A stretch of 64,000 nt of DNA from Strongyloides papillosus (Eukaryota; Nematoda; Chromadorea; Rhabditida; Strongyloididae): contig SRSI01000007.1 of the NCBI GenBank assembly GCA_005656395.1, positions 124,001-188,000 of the forward strand, written 5' to 3'. This document shows, one piece after another, positions 13,806-28,800 of the stretch. The notes beneath the pieces were generated by a model. That model saw only the letters and a list, made by a program, of their open reading frames with translations. It made no database searches and was not told where the DNA came from. The translations under genes and the position numbers were made by a program. Position 1 is the first letter of the stretch. The number at the start of each line of letters is the position of its first letter.

Positions 13806-16800
13806 GTTTCCTTGTAGTAATTATTATTATATATAGCTATATCTTGATAAAAATATCCTTTATAATAATAGGTAATAGATAAAGATTCCAGTAGAAATAA
13901 AAAACTTGAATATTCGTTAGATTTCTTTTCAATTGACAATAATAACACTCTTCTATCTTTTTATTTGAGATAGTATTATAGCTAGAGAGATTTTAATTTT
14001 ATTGTCTCTATTTGATTATATGTAAGTTAAAATATATTTATAAATATAAATAATATATATTTATAAAATATTTTAAAAATTAAAATAAACTTTAAAATCT
14101 TCAAATATATTGAATTTTTTTTTCTTGATTATTATATAAAATAATATATTTTCTTTCCTAGTTTAATCAAGGTATACCGTTGTGTCTTTTCTTAGAGAAT
14201 GATTAAATAAAAGATCAATGTTAGAATCTCTTAAGTCGTCAGTAGAATTGATGTATGTTGTCTGAAAGTATATATATAAAAAATAATAAAGAAATAAGTT
14301 AAAGAAGTAAAAAAAATTTAACATTTTGAAGAGTGTATATAATAATGATATTAGAAGTAGGGGAGCTTGTGGCTGTATGTATGTGATTATATACTTAAAA
14401 TTCGCGTGGTTGTATATATATAATAATATTATAAAGTATAGATGGGAAGAGGAAGTAGTAGATTCAAAGAAATATATAAATATAAAACATATATAACAAG
14501 AAATAAGGGGAGGGCGAGAGTTATCTCTCTTATCAGTAAAAAAATTTTTTGATGGAGACTGGAGCTGATGATGATGTATTGAAAGAGAGAGAGAAAAGAG
14601 ATTATGTAATAATATATAACATTACTAAAAAGTGATAATATGTATTTAGGTTGAGGAGAAAAACCATTTTGACGGGTAATCAAAAAGATTTTTAAGAAAT
14701 GAGACAAAATCTTTAAAGATTAAATTTTCTGAATATTTTATAGTAGTAACCTCATGAATGCTTATGATAATAATAAATGATAATAACAAATAGTGTATAA
14801 AAAGAGGAGAGGGGGTATAATAGAGTGATAAATTATAGATAAAAGAGATAATAAGTATTTTATAAAAAGATATAATATTATATAAATCATTTTCCTGATG
14901 TATATTTTTACTTTGATCGAAATGCCTCATAAAAATTTTTCAAATGAGGGATTAATTTAATAAATGCAATTTAAAATAATATATTTAATTGAAAGGTATG
15001 TTTAAAAAAACAATAGTAAATAAACAGGCTTTAGGATAATTACTAACGACAAAGTGATGGAAAATGAAACATATGTGATTTTTGGGTTTTTAGAATGGAT
15101 AAATTGTATGATAGAATGGTGGAAAAAAATTTAATGTATTCTAGAAACTTGAAATCTTATCAATACTTTATCATAAATAAATATATTAAATCATTAAATC
15201 ATCCTTCCTTTAAAAATAACAAAAATCATTAAGTAACTTTTTTTGCACACTCTTCTTTAGTTAATAACAAAATTGGAATATAAAGAAATGACTGGTTAAA
15301 AAAATTTGTTTTTGATTTAAAAATAAAAAAATTGTAGTTATATTAGTAATAAAAAAATTGTATATATGTATAAAGCTTCCATAAATATGTATATATTCTT
15401 ATCAGTAGAAGATTACCCTTACATATATATTTGAATGTAATATATATAGTAGTAAAATAATACAAAAAAAATATATACTTAACCCAAAAGAAGTATTTTA
15501 TATATAATGTTATTTTATTTTTAAAGAAACATTTAAAAACGTGAAAATATTTTGGGACAAGAATGTATGTTTGTCTAAAAGACAAAATATGTATATAAAA
15601 ATAATGAATGCAAAAAGTAATAGTAATATTTCTTTATTTTATATTTTTTTAGTATATATATAAATATGTTTTGAAGTTTTATTATTAAGATTATATCATA
15701 TGTTTCTTTTTGAAAGAGGATACATGAAGATATAATATATAATGATATATTTGATGGAGAGAAAAGACAATGATATTTAAAGATTTTTAATAATAATATC
15801 ATATTTTTATTTATAAAATATATTATTTTTCTTTACTTTTTCAATGAATTGAAAAAAAGAAGGAATTTGATAAAATATATATAATCAAGTAGGTAAAAGT
15901 TAAAACATCTTCAATGGTACTTATATAATATTTGAAGGTAAATGTCAAAAAATATACACAAACTATGGTAAATATATAAAAATAAATATTAACAGAATAC
16001 TAAGAAGAAGAAACTTTTCTTTTATTTTTTTATTATAGAAAAGATTTTATATTCTTCAGAATAGATTGATAAAAAAAGAAAAGTAATTATACATATCAAT
16101 GAAGTTTACCGTTCTATTATGATAAGTGAGAGTGAAAAAAATTTGTAAATAAAAGGTGAAATTTAACAAAATTTTTTTTGGTAGTAAAGGTAAAATATTC
16201 ATAGAACTGTTACGGTTGTGGAGCGATTGATAAAATTGATGTTGAAGCAGAAAATGTCGTATATATATAGTATCTTATATCTTATTGAAAAAAAATACTA
16301 AACAATTTTGAAATTCATATATGTTTATATATAATATTATTGTTTAGTAATATATTTTTTTCATATATAGTTTCAAAAACGTGTGTGTATATGTGGTGTG
16401 TGTGTATGGATGTGGATGTGTTTGTCTACATCAAAAATACTTTAATTTCTAATAGTTTTTTTTTCAATTTATATCATTCTATTTCAAAATATTTTCTTTC
16501 CTCAAAAAAAAATACCTAAAAGAGGGTGGGTTTATATTAGTTATGTAATAAAATGAAACATTCTATTTATAATATTACTAATGAAACGTTAAAAATTATT
16601 CATGAAATACATATCTGTACTCGTGTATATAATTTCATCTAAAACAAGCTATTTATAAATTGGTTTGATTAGTAGATGAAATTTATGATAAAGTGTATAT
16701 AATTTGTAATCACGTAATTATACTCTTAACACCCCCCATTTTATTCTAAAAAATTTTTCCTCTATAAAAATTAAAAAAGATTCTTTATACTTAAGAATAT

Positions 16801-19800
16801 TAATTTTTATAATCATTGTTATCTAACTGAAAAAATTTTTTTAATAACATATTCTTATCATGATATCAAAAAAATCTACCACTAAATATATTTTTTTTTT
16901 TTTAAATATTACATGAGAAGAAAAAAAAATAATGGAATAGATTAAATATTAATATAAATAACATACCTTTAAAAAAAAATAAAAAAACAAAAAAATGATA
17001 GTAAGAGAAAGGACACAGAATGGTTGTTGTTAATATTAAAAGATATAGAATTAATTTTTTTGTTATTTTATTATTATTTTCTTCCCTATTGTAGTGCTTA
17101 TTTTTACTTTTTTTTCCTTCCTTCCATTTGAAAATAGGCAATATTAAAAATGTTTTGGTGGTTAAAAAACATACCCAAAATGATTGCCTTTTTTATCACT
17201 TTTTTATTAAATATATATTAAAATATAAATAACCATTTATACTTTCTCTTTCAAAAGTATTAAAAGGAAGTTTATATGTATATAACGTATTAAATAAAAA
17301 AAATTTACAAAACGTAATTTTAATTTAATTATAAAGGACACTCATTTATGAATGATTTGTAAATGCAGCCTAAAAACAAGATATTTTGAATATTTGTCCT
17401 TTAAATGACAAGGATTAAATAATATTTATTAATGAGAAGCTATGCATATTAATATACCACTAATTTGCAAACTAACAAGGATAATTTAATGTAATAATTT
17501 ATTATTATTTAAAAGAATTCATCGGTATTTTTGAAAAAGATTAATGTTATTGATAGATATTATATAAGATAGGAGACAAAGCAACATTAACTTATACTAA
17601 ATGTCCCATGATCAGGTGATATAAATGTATGTTGTGTAATAATCTATTACAATGTGATTCTTTCTTTTTTTCTATTAATGCCTACTTGTTTTGTTACAAC
17701 AATGCCGATTGTGTCACAAACAAAAACAGACATTAATCAAAAATTAAATATATTAGAGAGATGTTTTACAGCTAATATTATGCAGGGAAATTGAGAAGGT
17801 AACATTTTGAAGTATAAGAAAATATATAATAGAAGTGTAGACGTAGACAATAGTGATAAAAAACAATAAAATGTTATAAATATTTTAAATATAAATACAT
17901 CAAATGAAAGTAAAATAAGATCTTTTTTATACTTTTGATTTTAGGTAATAGAATGTATGTATTAAAATTTTTAATTGATTACAGGTACGTTTTAAAGAGG
18001 AAGAAAGTCTGTAATTCAAAATGATAGTAAAAATATAATAACAATATATATCGAAAAAAGAAAAATTCTATTTCATATCAACATTTCGTATTGAAAAATG
18101 ATCAGTAAAGTGTACATAACAATAAAATAAAGACTTTTTCCTTAAAATAAATATAGGAACTAAAAATTTTTACTTCATACACAAACATATACACTTTAAT
18201 ACACATAATATTTATCAAACAAAAACCAAAAACTTCCCAGAGGTGGAGATATATTTGTAGACCGGGAGAAGCTTTATGATATTACGCAATGCGCTAACAA
18301 AGACACACTAAAATATATAATATATATTAGTATTATGTATATATATAACAAAATCACATTCATCAAATAATTAAAAATCTAGTTTGGTCATTGATAAAGA
18401 AACTTCCAATTAACAATTTTTCTATATTATATAATGTTTCACCTTAAACACATCCCCCCTAGTTTTTATGTATTTATTTTATATAAGTAGGAAGCAAAGA
18501 ATGATCAAGGGGAAGAGACAAAAAGATATGAAAAATGGAGAATAAAGTTGTACATATGCTAATATTTTATAATAGATAGTAAAAATATCGTCTACCTTAA
18601 TGTTTATTTGAGGGTGGAGATGACAATGACAAGACCTGAAATCTCCCCTCCATACCTTTTTTTTACTTTATTTTTTAAAAAATATAATATAATTATATTT
18701 CAATATACTAAAAGTTGTAGGTAGTTTGGTGTAAAAAATGTAATTTAAATATCATTAGCATTTACAAAATAATAAAATAATAGTAAAAAAGAGATGGTGT
18801 ATAGGAGAAATTTATGTGAAAAATAAATAGTTAAATTTTATTTTGTTGTAATAATAATCATACATACCGGAATATAAAAAAAGAAAAAGGGGAATTGCAA
18901 CTTTTATAAGGGGGTAATAATTGAAATTTGTTTGTACTTATGAAACGAGTCTCTTTAAATATATAAATATGATATGGAAAGGAGAGAGCGAGTGATGGAG
19001 AGATAGACATGTTGATATGAAATTGTATTTTAAAAAAAGGTAAATTATTATAATGGGGTAAAATTAAATTAAAAAATTTTCAAATATAAAATTTTGGAGG
19101 ACAAATAAGTGTTTAGAGATATAAATATTATAATAATATGATAATAACTTTTACTAACGAAATATAAAATATTTACCATTGTAAAAAAAGAATTAATATT
19201 ACAAATTAGTTTAGTTATAATGAACATGAAGTACAAAGAATAGGAAAAGGTTTTGGATATTAAAAGAAATATAGTGATTACTTTTTTTGTTGAATATAAA
19301 AAAGTTATAATGTATGATGGTTAAAAATGATTTTAAAATATAATAAAAGTGACAGGATGACGTTATATGAGAGGAATAAAAAACATTTCTCATAAGTGGT
19401 ATTGCTTTTTTGCTTGGGAATAAAATTAGAAACATGATAATAGTGAAAAAGTTATCATAATAATAAATTGTGGTAAAATGTATAATTATGAGAGTTTTTT
19501 TCTGTCAAAGTTAATACATATAATAAGTGTTATGATAATAAGTAGTTTAATGGAACCGAATTGTTCATCATAATCTATACATAATACATCGGCAAAATGT
19601 GTACTTTGGAGTATTTATAAAATAAGATATATTTATTATCTCTGCATATGATAGTAGTCTTAAAAAAGTGTTAATTTTAATCATATCAAATGTCCTGATA
19701 TGAATTTTATACTATAGATATATTTTGATAAAGAATCTTTTTAATAACCGTATAGTAGGAGAAGAGTATGTTAATATATGTTTTATTATGATTGTAATGA

Positions 19801-22800
19801 TTTCTATTTTAGATTTACAATCGTAGGTACATCAAATATAATTTATATATAAGATATATAGCCACTATCATCATTAACATTCTCTAAAACTTTTTCGTCA
19901 TATTTCTTTTTTTTAATATAATGAATAACGACAATTATTTGATAATTACATTTAAAAATTTGAACTCATTTTTTTTGTTTAATTACCAAATTTTTGTTTT
20001 TTTATACTAATATTTATTTTATTCAAATTCAATTGTATTATATTAGTGTAATGTGAAATGATTATTTTTACAGGAAATTAAATATCGAGATTATTATCTA
20101 AAACTGAAGTTTGCGTTTTTTATTATAATAATATTTGATTATAAAATAAGAAAAACAGGTTAAAAAGTTTTTGAAACTTAATAGTATATATCTTCTTATA
20201 TTTTATGATAAAGAGTGATATAACAGACACCTTGTGTGAGAAATTTTTCTACACCAAAAGTTGGGTTAAAAAAAACAAGAAAAGAAGGAAAAGTATAGTT
20301 TTAAAAGTTTAAAATAAATAGAAATTTTTGTTAGCATTCAAAATGTAATAATAAAAAGGAAAAATATTCCAGTTCCTGTGAATGAGAATATACATAATTT
20401 TAAGATAAAAGAAGTGGACATAAGGAAGGTTGACTAAAATATATATTTATATAATATACTGTCATTGATAAAACTTTTAACAGAATAAAAAAATATATAT
20501 TTTCTGCATTCTTAAACATTCTTTAAATTTTCAAACAAAACTATATTATTATATAATCAGTTGATGAAAAATAGAAGACAAATTCTTTAAATATACAGGA
20601 AATGGAATATAAGAATAATCTTATTTTAATTTTTGTCTGTTCTTTGAGATGTATTTAGAAGATAGACAGATAACAAATGATATTAAGATGTATTTTTATT
20701 TGATTTATGTTATAAAAGCAAATGCAACATTTCTTTACCACAGGCTTTGTTTAAAAAAATATTATAATGAGAAAAGTTATTTTTTTTGCTATTATATATT
20801 TATTTTAAAAATGAATTTAGATAAGGTATCATCCTATAAAACAGGATACCCCTTATAAGTATTAAATTTTATACTATATTTATATAATAAAAAAAAAGAT
20901 TTCATGAATAATCAAATAAAAATTATTGTTAGGAACACAATCTATACAAATAAAAAGGAAAAGAATATATAAATATACATATTAAAATAATGAGATCTCA
21001 CAAAAAAAACTAAAAAGTTGTTGAAGCTTATTTAAAAATTAAAGAAAAAGGAAAAAACTTTTTACCATTGTTTGAATAATAAATATAAATAAATTGAAAA
21101 TGTAAAGATGAATTTATGTATAACTTTATGATAAAGATAAAAATGATTCAGTTTCTATATAATATAAATAGAAAAAAACTTTTAGAAATCTTATAAATAT
21201 CTAAGATGTAAGATTTCATAATATAAATATTGTTTTGTTTATCTTCTAGGGAATGTGAAACCTCATAGAAAATAAAAATAATTTTGGTAATTAATGTTAT
21301 AAATATTTCATAAAAATAATCTATGATTCCATAATTGTATGTGGTTAGAAAAAGGAATCGTTTAAAAATCTTATTAGATTAATAAAATGATATAACGATA
21401 TTTTTGCTTCGTTTTTTGTAAAGATGTCTTAAAAAATAAGACAATTTTTCTTAGAAAAAAAATATTCGTTACGTCATCCTGATAATGAATATTTGGACTA
21501 AATATTTAGAATGTATTTATTCTAAATATACCCTTTTATATAAGGAGTATTTGATAAGAAAAAAAATATAATATGTATCTATATATCTTATTTTGGTCAA
21601 ATAATTGTATTTTGTAACATGATATTTATACATTTTTAAAACCTTAAAGCTCTTTAGATAAATAGACTTTTTTCCTATCTAAAAAAGAATATCTATAAAG
21701 AAGGTAGAGGAAATTCACATATACATCGTTTGCTTCATTTTATGATAGCATGTAATAAAAAGTTACTAATATATATTTTAATGAAAAGGCAAACAAATTA
21801 CTTTTCTTGTTAAGTAATATGGAAGGTGAATGATATAACATAAATTAACTGAAATATTTTTTATTATATTATTTTTGTCTTTTTTTAATGGCTACTGAGC
21901 TATCAAATTAAAAAGAAATTTTAAAAATGATATTATTTTCCCTATATATATAGTTTCAGGTAAGCATATGCTATATTTGCTTAAATTTTAACCACAAACT
22001 ACATTAGTAATAATTTTACTGAAATAAAGTAAATAAATTTAATATTAATTATGTAATAAATGATTTTATGAAAGTGAAAAAGTTTCTAGGTAAATTATGA
22101 GGATGTATGAAATTTCACTTTTTTACTCTCACAATATGAAGTTTTTCATATTCCTAATAAAAATAAATATTATGTTTTTTTTATTTATGTTATTACTATA
22201 AAAAATGTTAACATCAAAACATAGAAAAGAATTATGTGGATGAAGGATGTAGGGAAGTGAAAAAAATAGATTTGTAAATGGCATTTAATGCCTAATTATA
22301 CAATAAAATCTTGTTATGAAGTTAATAAAATATATAAAAAAAGGAGGAAATAAAACTTTTAACATAATCTTAATATTATTCTTTTATACTATTAAGACTG
22401 AATATAAAAAAATTAAGACAAGATAAAAAACGTTAATATTTTAAAACTTGCTTTTTTAAAAGAGTATAATCATATAAGAAAAGGATGAGAATTATCTCAT
22501 GAAGTTTTGAGAATATTTTTTAGTTTATACAAAGTTTAATCATTCAAACACATCCAAATGTCCGAGAGATGTTTAATCTTTTATGATACACTCATAAATA
22601 TACATATATATATATTTATATATGTATAGCGTTTATACCTCTGAAATGAGAGAAATTAATTAGTTTTTATGTATGAAAATAGAAAAATGAATAATTTTTA
22701 AGTAAAAATATGTTTTAAGGAAAGAAAAATAAAAGTTTTATTATCACATTTATAAGTATATGTAATGTCCAGTATTGGAGTGCTAGAGGGAGATAGATAT

Positions 22801-25800
22801 TAGAGTTAGTTGAATTTTATGAGGAAAGAGAGAGAGATTGAAGGGATATATAGGAAGATGAAAAAGTAAAAACAGGAGTGAAGGACATAACTGAAAAGAG
22901 CTATTTAGTATAAAAGTTGGGGTATATAGGAAGAAACCAAAGAATAAAGTTATTTGATGGACCAGACATTTATTTAAGAGGTCTTCTTCCTTTTTCTTTA
23001 TGCTTTTGAAAATGTTGTTAAATGTTATAAACTTTCACCAATAATGAGGGTCTTTTGCCAAAAGTTTCTGGTGATTATAAAGTTATGCATTATAACACTA
23101 TTGAAAAAGTAAATATTATAAATGTTTAAAAGAATTTTGAAAAATACTTTCATTAATGAATCGTATAGTTATCTTCTTCTTTTTTTTCTCCTCTCCAAAC
23201 TATTTTTCTTTTTACCAAAATAATCTTTTAGAAAAGAAGATAAGAATCCATTCTTATAGTGATGATATCTTTAAGGATTTGTATTCATAATATAAAAGAA
23301 TATGATAAATAAATTTATATAATTGCTTTCCATAATAAAAATAAAGATAAAAATTAATATATATAAACTTTCTATAATAATTCAATACATCATGAATCTT
23401 AACATCAATATCTTATTATTAAAAGTTCCGAAAGAATGGAAGTTTAGATGTCACAAACAATTATCATTTATTGCAGTATGGAAATGGAAAAAAAAATATT
23501 ATACAATTTATAGGAATAATAATAAAAAAAGGAGAGGAAAACATCATTTGGAAATATTTTGAATAATTTGGTAAAGACATTTTATTATATTTTTTAACAA
23601 TATTATATCTTTTTTTTGCTTATTACAAAAACATATTAATCAAAATTTTGTTTCTACAACAAAAGAACTCTTATTATTATATTTTTTAAAAACAGGCAAA
23701 ATAATTTACATATTTTCTCCTAATACTCCTAACAGAAAAAGCAAAACTTTTTTTTATTTCTTTTTTTATGGAGACAAAATAGAAATTAAATTAAAAGATA
23801 TGTATGTTAATGACTTTACTTCTTGAAATAAGGAGTGAAATTTGATTAAAAAAATACACTAAAATACATTGTTTATATTACATAAAAATCCTCCTAGATA
23901 TTTTAAATAAAAAAAGAGATAAGAAAAATAAACCAAAGTCTTTAAATATAAATAAGCAAAAAAAACTAAAAAGCAAAATTTTTTTGTTTGCTAAAAAAAT
24001 ATATATGGTACGTTTTTAAAAGCCTATCCTAAGAGATTAAGGAAAGAATTTGGGATTTCAATATTTTGTTTGTTTATGTTGATGAAATAATTTACTATAA
24101 ATGATTTTATGGTTAAGGAGGAAGAGATTAAGTCATAGTTGGCAAAACAGTTTTTTGATTATTATAAGCATTTTTTAACAAAAATATTTTTTTTTTCTGA
24201 TTACGTCTAATGCAACTCAAACATACTTATAAACCCCCACCATTTCATTTAAAATTCCCGATAAAATTAAAAAATATAAACTTTCTAGCTAAAAAAAAGT
24301 GACAACAAAAAACTTTTTTCATTGCCTCCTCCATCCACAACTTCTATATCTTCTCCATTTACCCATTAATAAACTAGTAGTTAGGAGTAACCAAACAAAA
24401 ATTATATTTCTAAATAATTTTAGGAGTTTAAGAATTACTGATGAGGGAATATAAAAAAAAGTTTCTTGGTCTCCTTTTTATTATTAGTGATATAGTTTAT
24501 CAATTTTAAGGAGAGTTGTGGAGTGAAGTTTCATAAATTTGATGAAATAATTTTTACCATCCTATACTAAATTTAGACATATATTTCCTATGGAAATAGG
24601 ATAATTTTAAGTTAGCAAGGGAAGATAAAAAAGAATGAGTAAAAGTTATTAGTGTTAGGTTGTGTCTGGGATATAAAATTTAATAATATTTTAGTCTTAA
24701 AAGTTCTTGGTACTTCAAAGTATTCAATTTTCTTTCTTCTCTTTTTTTTGTTTGAAACATTTTGTCAAAAATTTCAACAATTTTAATTTTATTTGACGAT
24801 AGGAAAGGGGAATGATAGTGGGAGAAAAAATTTTTAACTTTCATTGCCAAAAACAGACTATAGATATAAACAAAGAAATTTGTTATTTTTCTAGAAATAA
24901 AGGAACTGAATAAAAAAATAAGACTTATGGATTCACTTTATATAAAAAAATCTCGATAATTTTTTTTTCTTTCTTAGGATTAACAATCTATCTTCTTAAG
25001 TGGGTGATAAAGAAATAATATAGCTTAAGATATGTTTCCATTAAAATAACTTTTTTTTATTACTTTTTATCAGACACATGTCGTTTTAATATATGAATAG
25101 TGGTGATGATCGGTAGTGACGCTGTTGTAAAGTTTTGAGGTAGACTAATTACAATGAGTGATATATTAATAATTATGATTGCTATATAAAAAAAGATTAT
25201 CATGAGACTTTTTGATAAAAAGTAATTTTAAATATGAATCTTCCATAATTGAAATCTTTAATGGATCTTTAAAATATAGAAAAAAAAACTATGATCATAA
25301 GGATTAAGATAATAAATTATTTATCATTTCCATAAATAATAAATAAAGTAATATTTATTAAAATGTTCTAATATCTAAGCTACCATTTTATTTTAATAAA
25401 AGATAAAAAAGAAGTAAGACTACTTATAACTTCTTTTATTAATGTTAAAAATTTCTGTACGAATATGAGTTTAGATAAGTAGAAAAAATAAGGATAAATT
25501 TTTTTATTTTTGTTAACAGTCATTTCAATAAAAACATTCTGCACAAAAATTCCTATTTTATCAGGGTTCATTTTCCCTTATCTTTAATATCCCTTTATTT
25601 ATCAACTAAAAATATAATAGTTAAAAACTTTTATGCCCCTATTTGTTATAAATTGCTACATGGTAAAAGAATATGTATTAGAAAAGAAACTAAAAAAAAT
25701 ATCATTTATAATGATAGTTAAGGAGAAAAGGAAGAATATATTGGATTTTGTAAAAATGCTAACATTATATAGAAAAATCTTTAAACTAAAAACCTTGATG

Positions 25801-28800
25801 GGAGGAAAGATTTCATTAAAGTGATAGGAAATGTTAAAAAAGAAGAAGATGATGATAAAAGAAAAAGGAGAGATGGAATCCTTTAAATTTTATTACATAT
25901 GGAAATGAAAAAAGTAATCTATTATCAGATGGTTAAGAAATATACATATATTACAATGATGTTGGAGATGTGTTAAATAAAAAAGTTAAAGTAATATGAA
26001 GATTAAAATAGATAAAGATTATACAAAATTATAGGAAACTGTAATATTTTATATAAATGAAAGTTATAATGAAATAATACTCACACCCTTGCTTCTTCAT
26101 ATTTATTAGTAATGGTATGTGATTTCAACAATAGATAAATAAATATATTATTTTTTATCATAAGTGTAACATATTATCCTCCAATTTCATTTTTGATAGG
26201 ATGATTATAGAATATATGAAATTTTCTGGATTATGACTATCAAAAATAGAATTAAATATAGAAAAAAAAGCATATAAATATATTTTTTTGAAAAAGTTGA
26301 AAAAAAACAAATTAAAAGAGGTTGTTGATGGGAAAAAATATTTTTTTTACTTAAAAGATGGATATCTTTATCAAGCCATTTTTTATTTATAAATGTGTAA
26401 ATAAAATTAACTATAAGATAAAGGGGGCTACCAAACGTTGGGATGTAAATAGGAAAATTATGGATGATGTGATAATTAAAAAAAATATGTTGTGGGATCA
26501 TTTTTCAACGTCTCTCGTAAAGGTATTAATTTTCTGGCAATAATACGGATGAATTTTTCTAAAACCTTAAGTAATCGTATGATTCTTTTATATAAGATAA
26601 TAATAAGTTCTATGATATGATATAATAATTTCATCACATTAAAAGAACATTTCTAACATCATATTTATTTATTACATAAATAATATTCCTCTGGAGTAAA
26701 TTATGAAGGCAAAAGAATTAAGATTAAACAATAATATATTTATATAATAATGTAGTTGTTAGTGAAAAGAAAATTAGATGTAACTTCAATAAGCAATATA
26801 TTTTAGAAATTTGATCTATTATTATTAGGAGATACAAGTAATACATATCTTTCTACAAACCGAGATGATAATACTTCTTTTCACGATTGGTTTAGTTGGA
26901 GGATGAGTGAAATGGCTATGGTAAACAATTAGGTAGACACAATCATATAAACTACAAGTCTGCACTTTGCCAATTAGTATTTTTATTTTTAAAAATATAT
27001 TATATATTTATCTTGATAACAATAAAGGAGAGGTATAAAGTGAGAACTATTGGTATGTGTTGTCGTCATCATCATTATCTTGGAAAATACTTGTACTTTT
27101 TTTTGAATTTGACAAAAAAATCTACCAATAGAAATTTAGAAGATGTAGATTTATAAAAACAGAAATCTAAGTGAATGATATATATTGTTATTTTACAATT
27201 CATATATATGTATCTTATTGTCTTAAGAATTATTTATATTTTGAAAATTCAAAAGTTGTCAGGTATATATATAATAAATCTATATAATATATGTCTTTTT
27301 TTATTCTATAATCTCTCTTTGCAATATCTATCTCAATTGCTCCACCAACCTATCATCAATTTGCTTTCACTTTTTAGTATTTCAAATAGGAAAAAATTTT
27401 AAAATCTTTCGTCGTCAGGAGGATGATATAAAAAATATGATAAAGCAATTTTAAATAAGTATTATTATGCATTTATGTGCTTTATATTATTACTTATTTT
27501 AGCTTTTATTTTGATAGAAAAAGAAAATATTCCGGATAATCTGATTATTGAGACGTTATGAGTAAATTTATTGGAATGAAAATAAAAAAAGAAGAAATAA
27601 TACTAATAAACAATTTTATTGGAGGATTGGAAAGTCAAAAATTATTATGAAAAATTAGATAATAAATGATGGGAAAACTCTCTCTAATATGTAAAGTTTC
27701 AATGATTATTGTGGGAGGTAAACTGAAATAAGAAGTTGAGAATGATAATTAAATATTCTTGAGAAAAGGATGTATATAGTGTTATTGTTATATGTAGTTA
27801 TAAGTATTTTAAGGTAAAGTTATTAGACACTGAACATTGATCATTTAAACAATAAACAGATGTAATAATTATTATTTCTACTAGCTAAACTATATTCTAA
27901 CGTGATAAAATGTTTGATTAAATCAAAGACTAATACATATATATTTTAAAATTACTACTATTTTAATAAATAATAATATATTTAGTCATGTGCATATTAA
28001 AATTAGTAGGAAAATAATATTAATAGAATAGTATGAAATAAGATATGATAATATAATAATAATTTGATAATACCTATAGAAGGAGTATAAAAAGCTTTTA
28101 ATTAGTTTGGAGTGGTGGAGTGATTAATGAAAAAAGGTATAAATAGTGATATTAGAAGTATACATAACGGTATATTTAAGAGATGAAGTTTTATAGAATA
28201 ACTTCTATTATTGGTTTAGGTTTTTGAAGATGACATACAAAATAGATAATAATACATTTTTGATGGAAGAGATTCATTTATTTTTAGTGATATGCATTAA
28301 AAAAGAAATGCTTATAATAATATGAAGTGATATAATATGAAAAAAACAAATTATAGTTCGTATAATTAATATTTATCATAAATTACTAATTTAATTAACA
28401 TAAATTATTATATCATTTGATAATAAGAAATCATTTACAACTAGGAAATGACAAAGTTACAATAGATATTATATATATAATTTTTTTATGATGATACAAT
28501 TATTATAATTTATAATTGTATTGTCATTTCATTAAAAAATAAAGATAGATAATATGGTGCCTTATGAGAAAGAGAAGTGATAATCAAATTGATATGAAAA
28601 AGAGATAAAAAAAATTAAAAATCACTGATATTAAATGAAATATTAAACATTTAAAAGAATAGGTATTTAATAATTTTTGTCATCAATAGATTAGTAAAAA
28701 TATTTTAATTTTTTATACATTTTCTTATTTTTATAAAAAAAATTCTTAATTTTAAAAATAATATACTAAAAGTCAGTGGGGAGAAGTCTTCAAACCAAAA

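Noticed and set aside
25137..25160. TGAGGTAGACTAATTACAATGAG, a let-7 family seed
   Set aside because: No complementary arm at hairpin distance on either side, so not a microRNA precursor as far as I can see.
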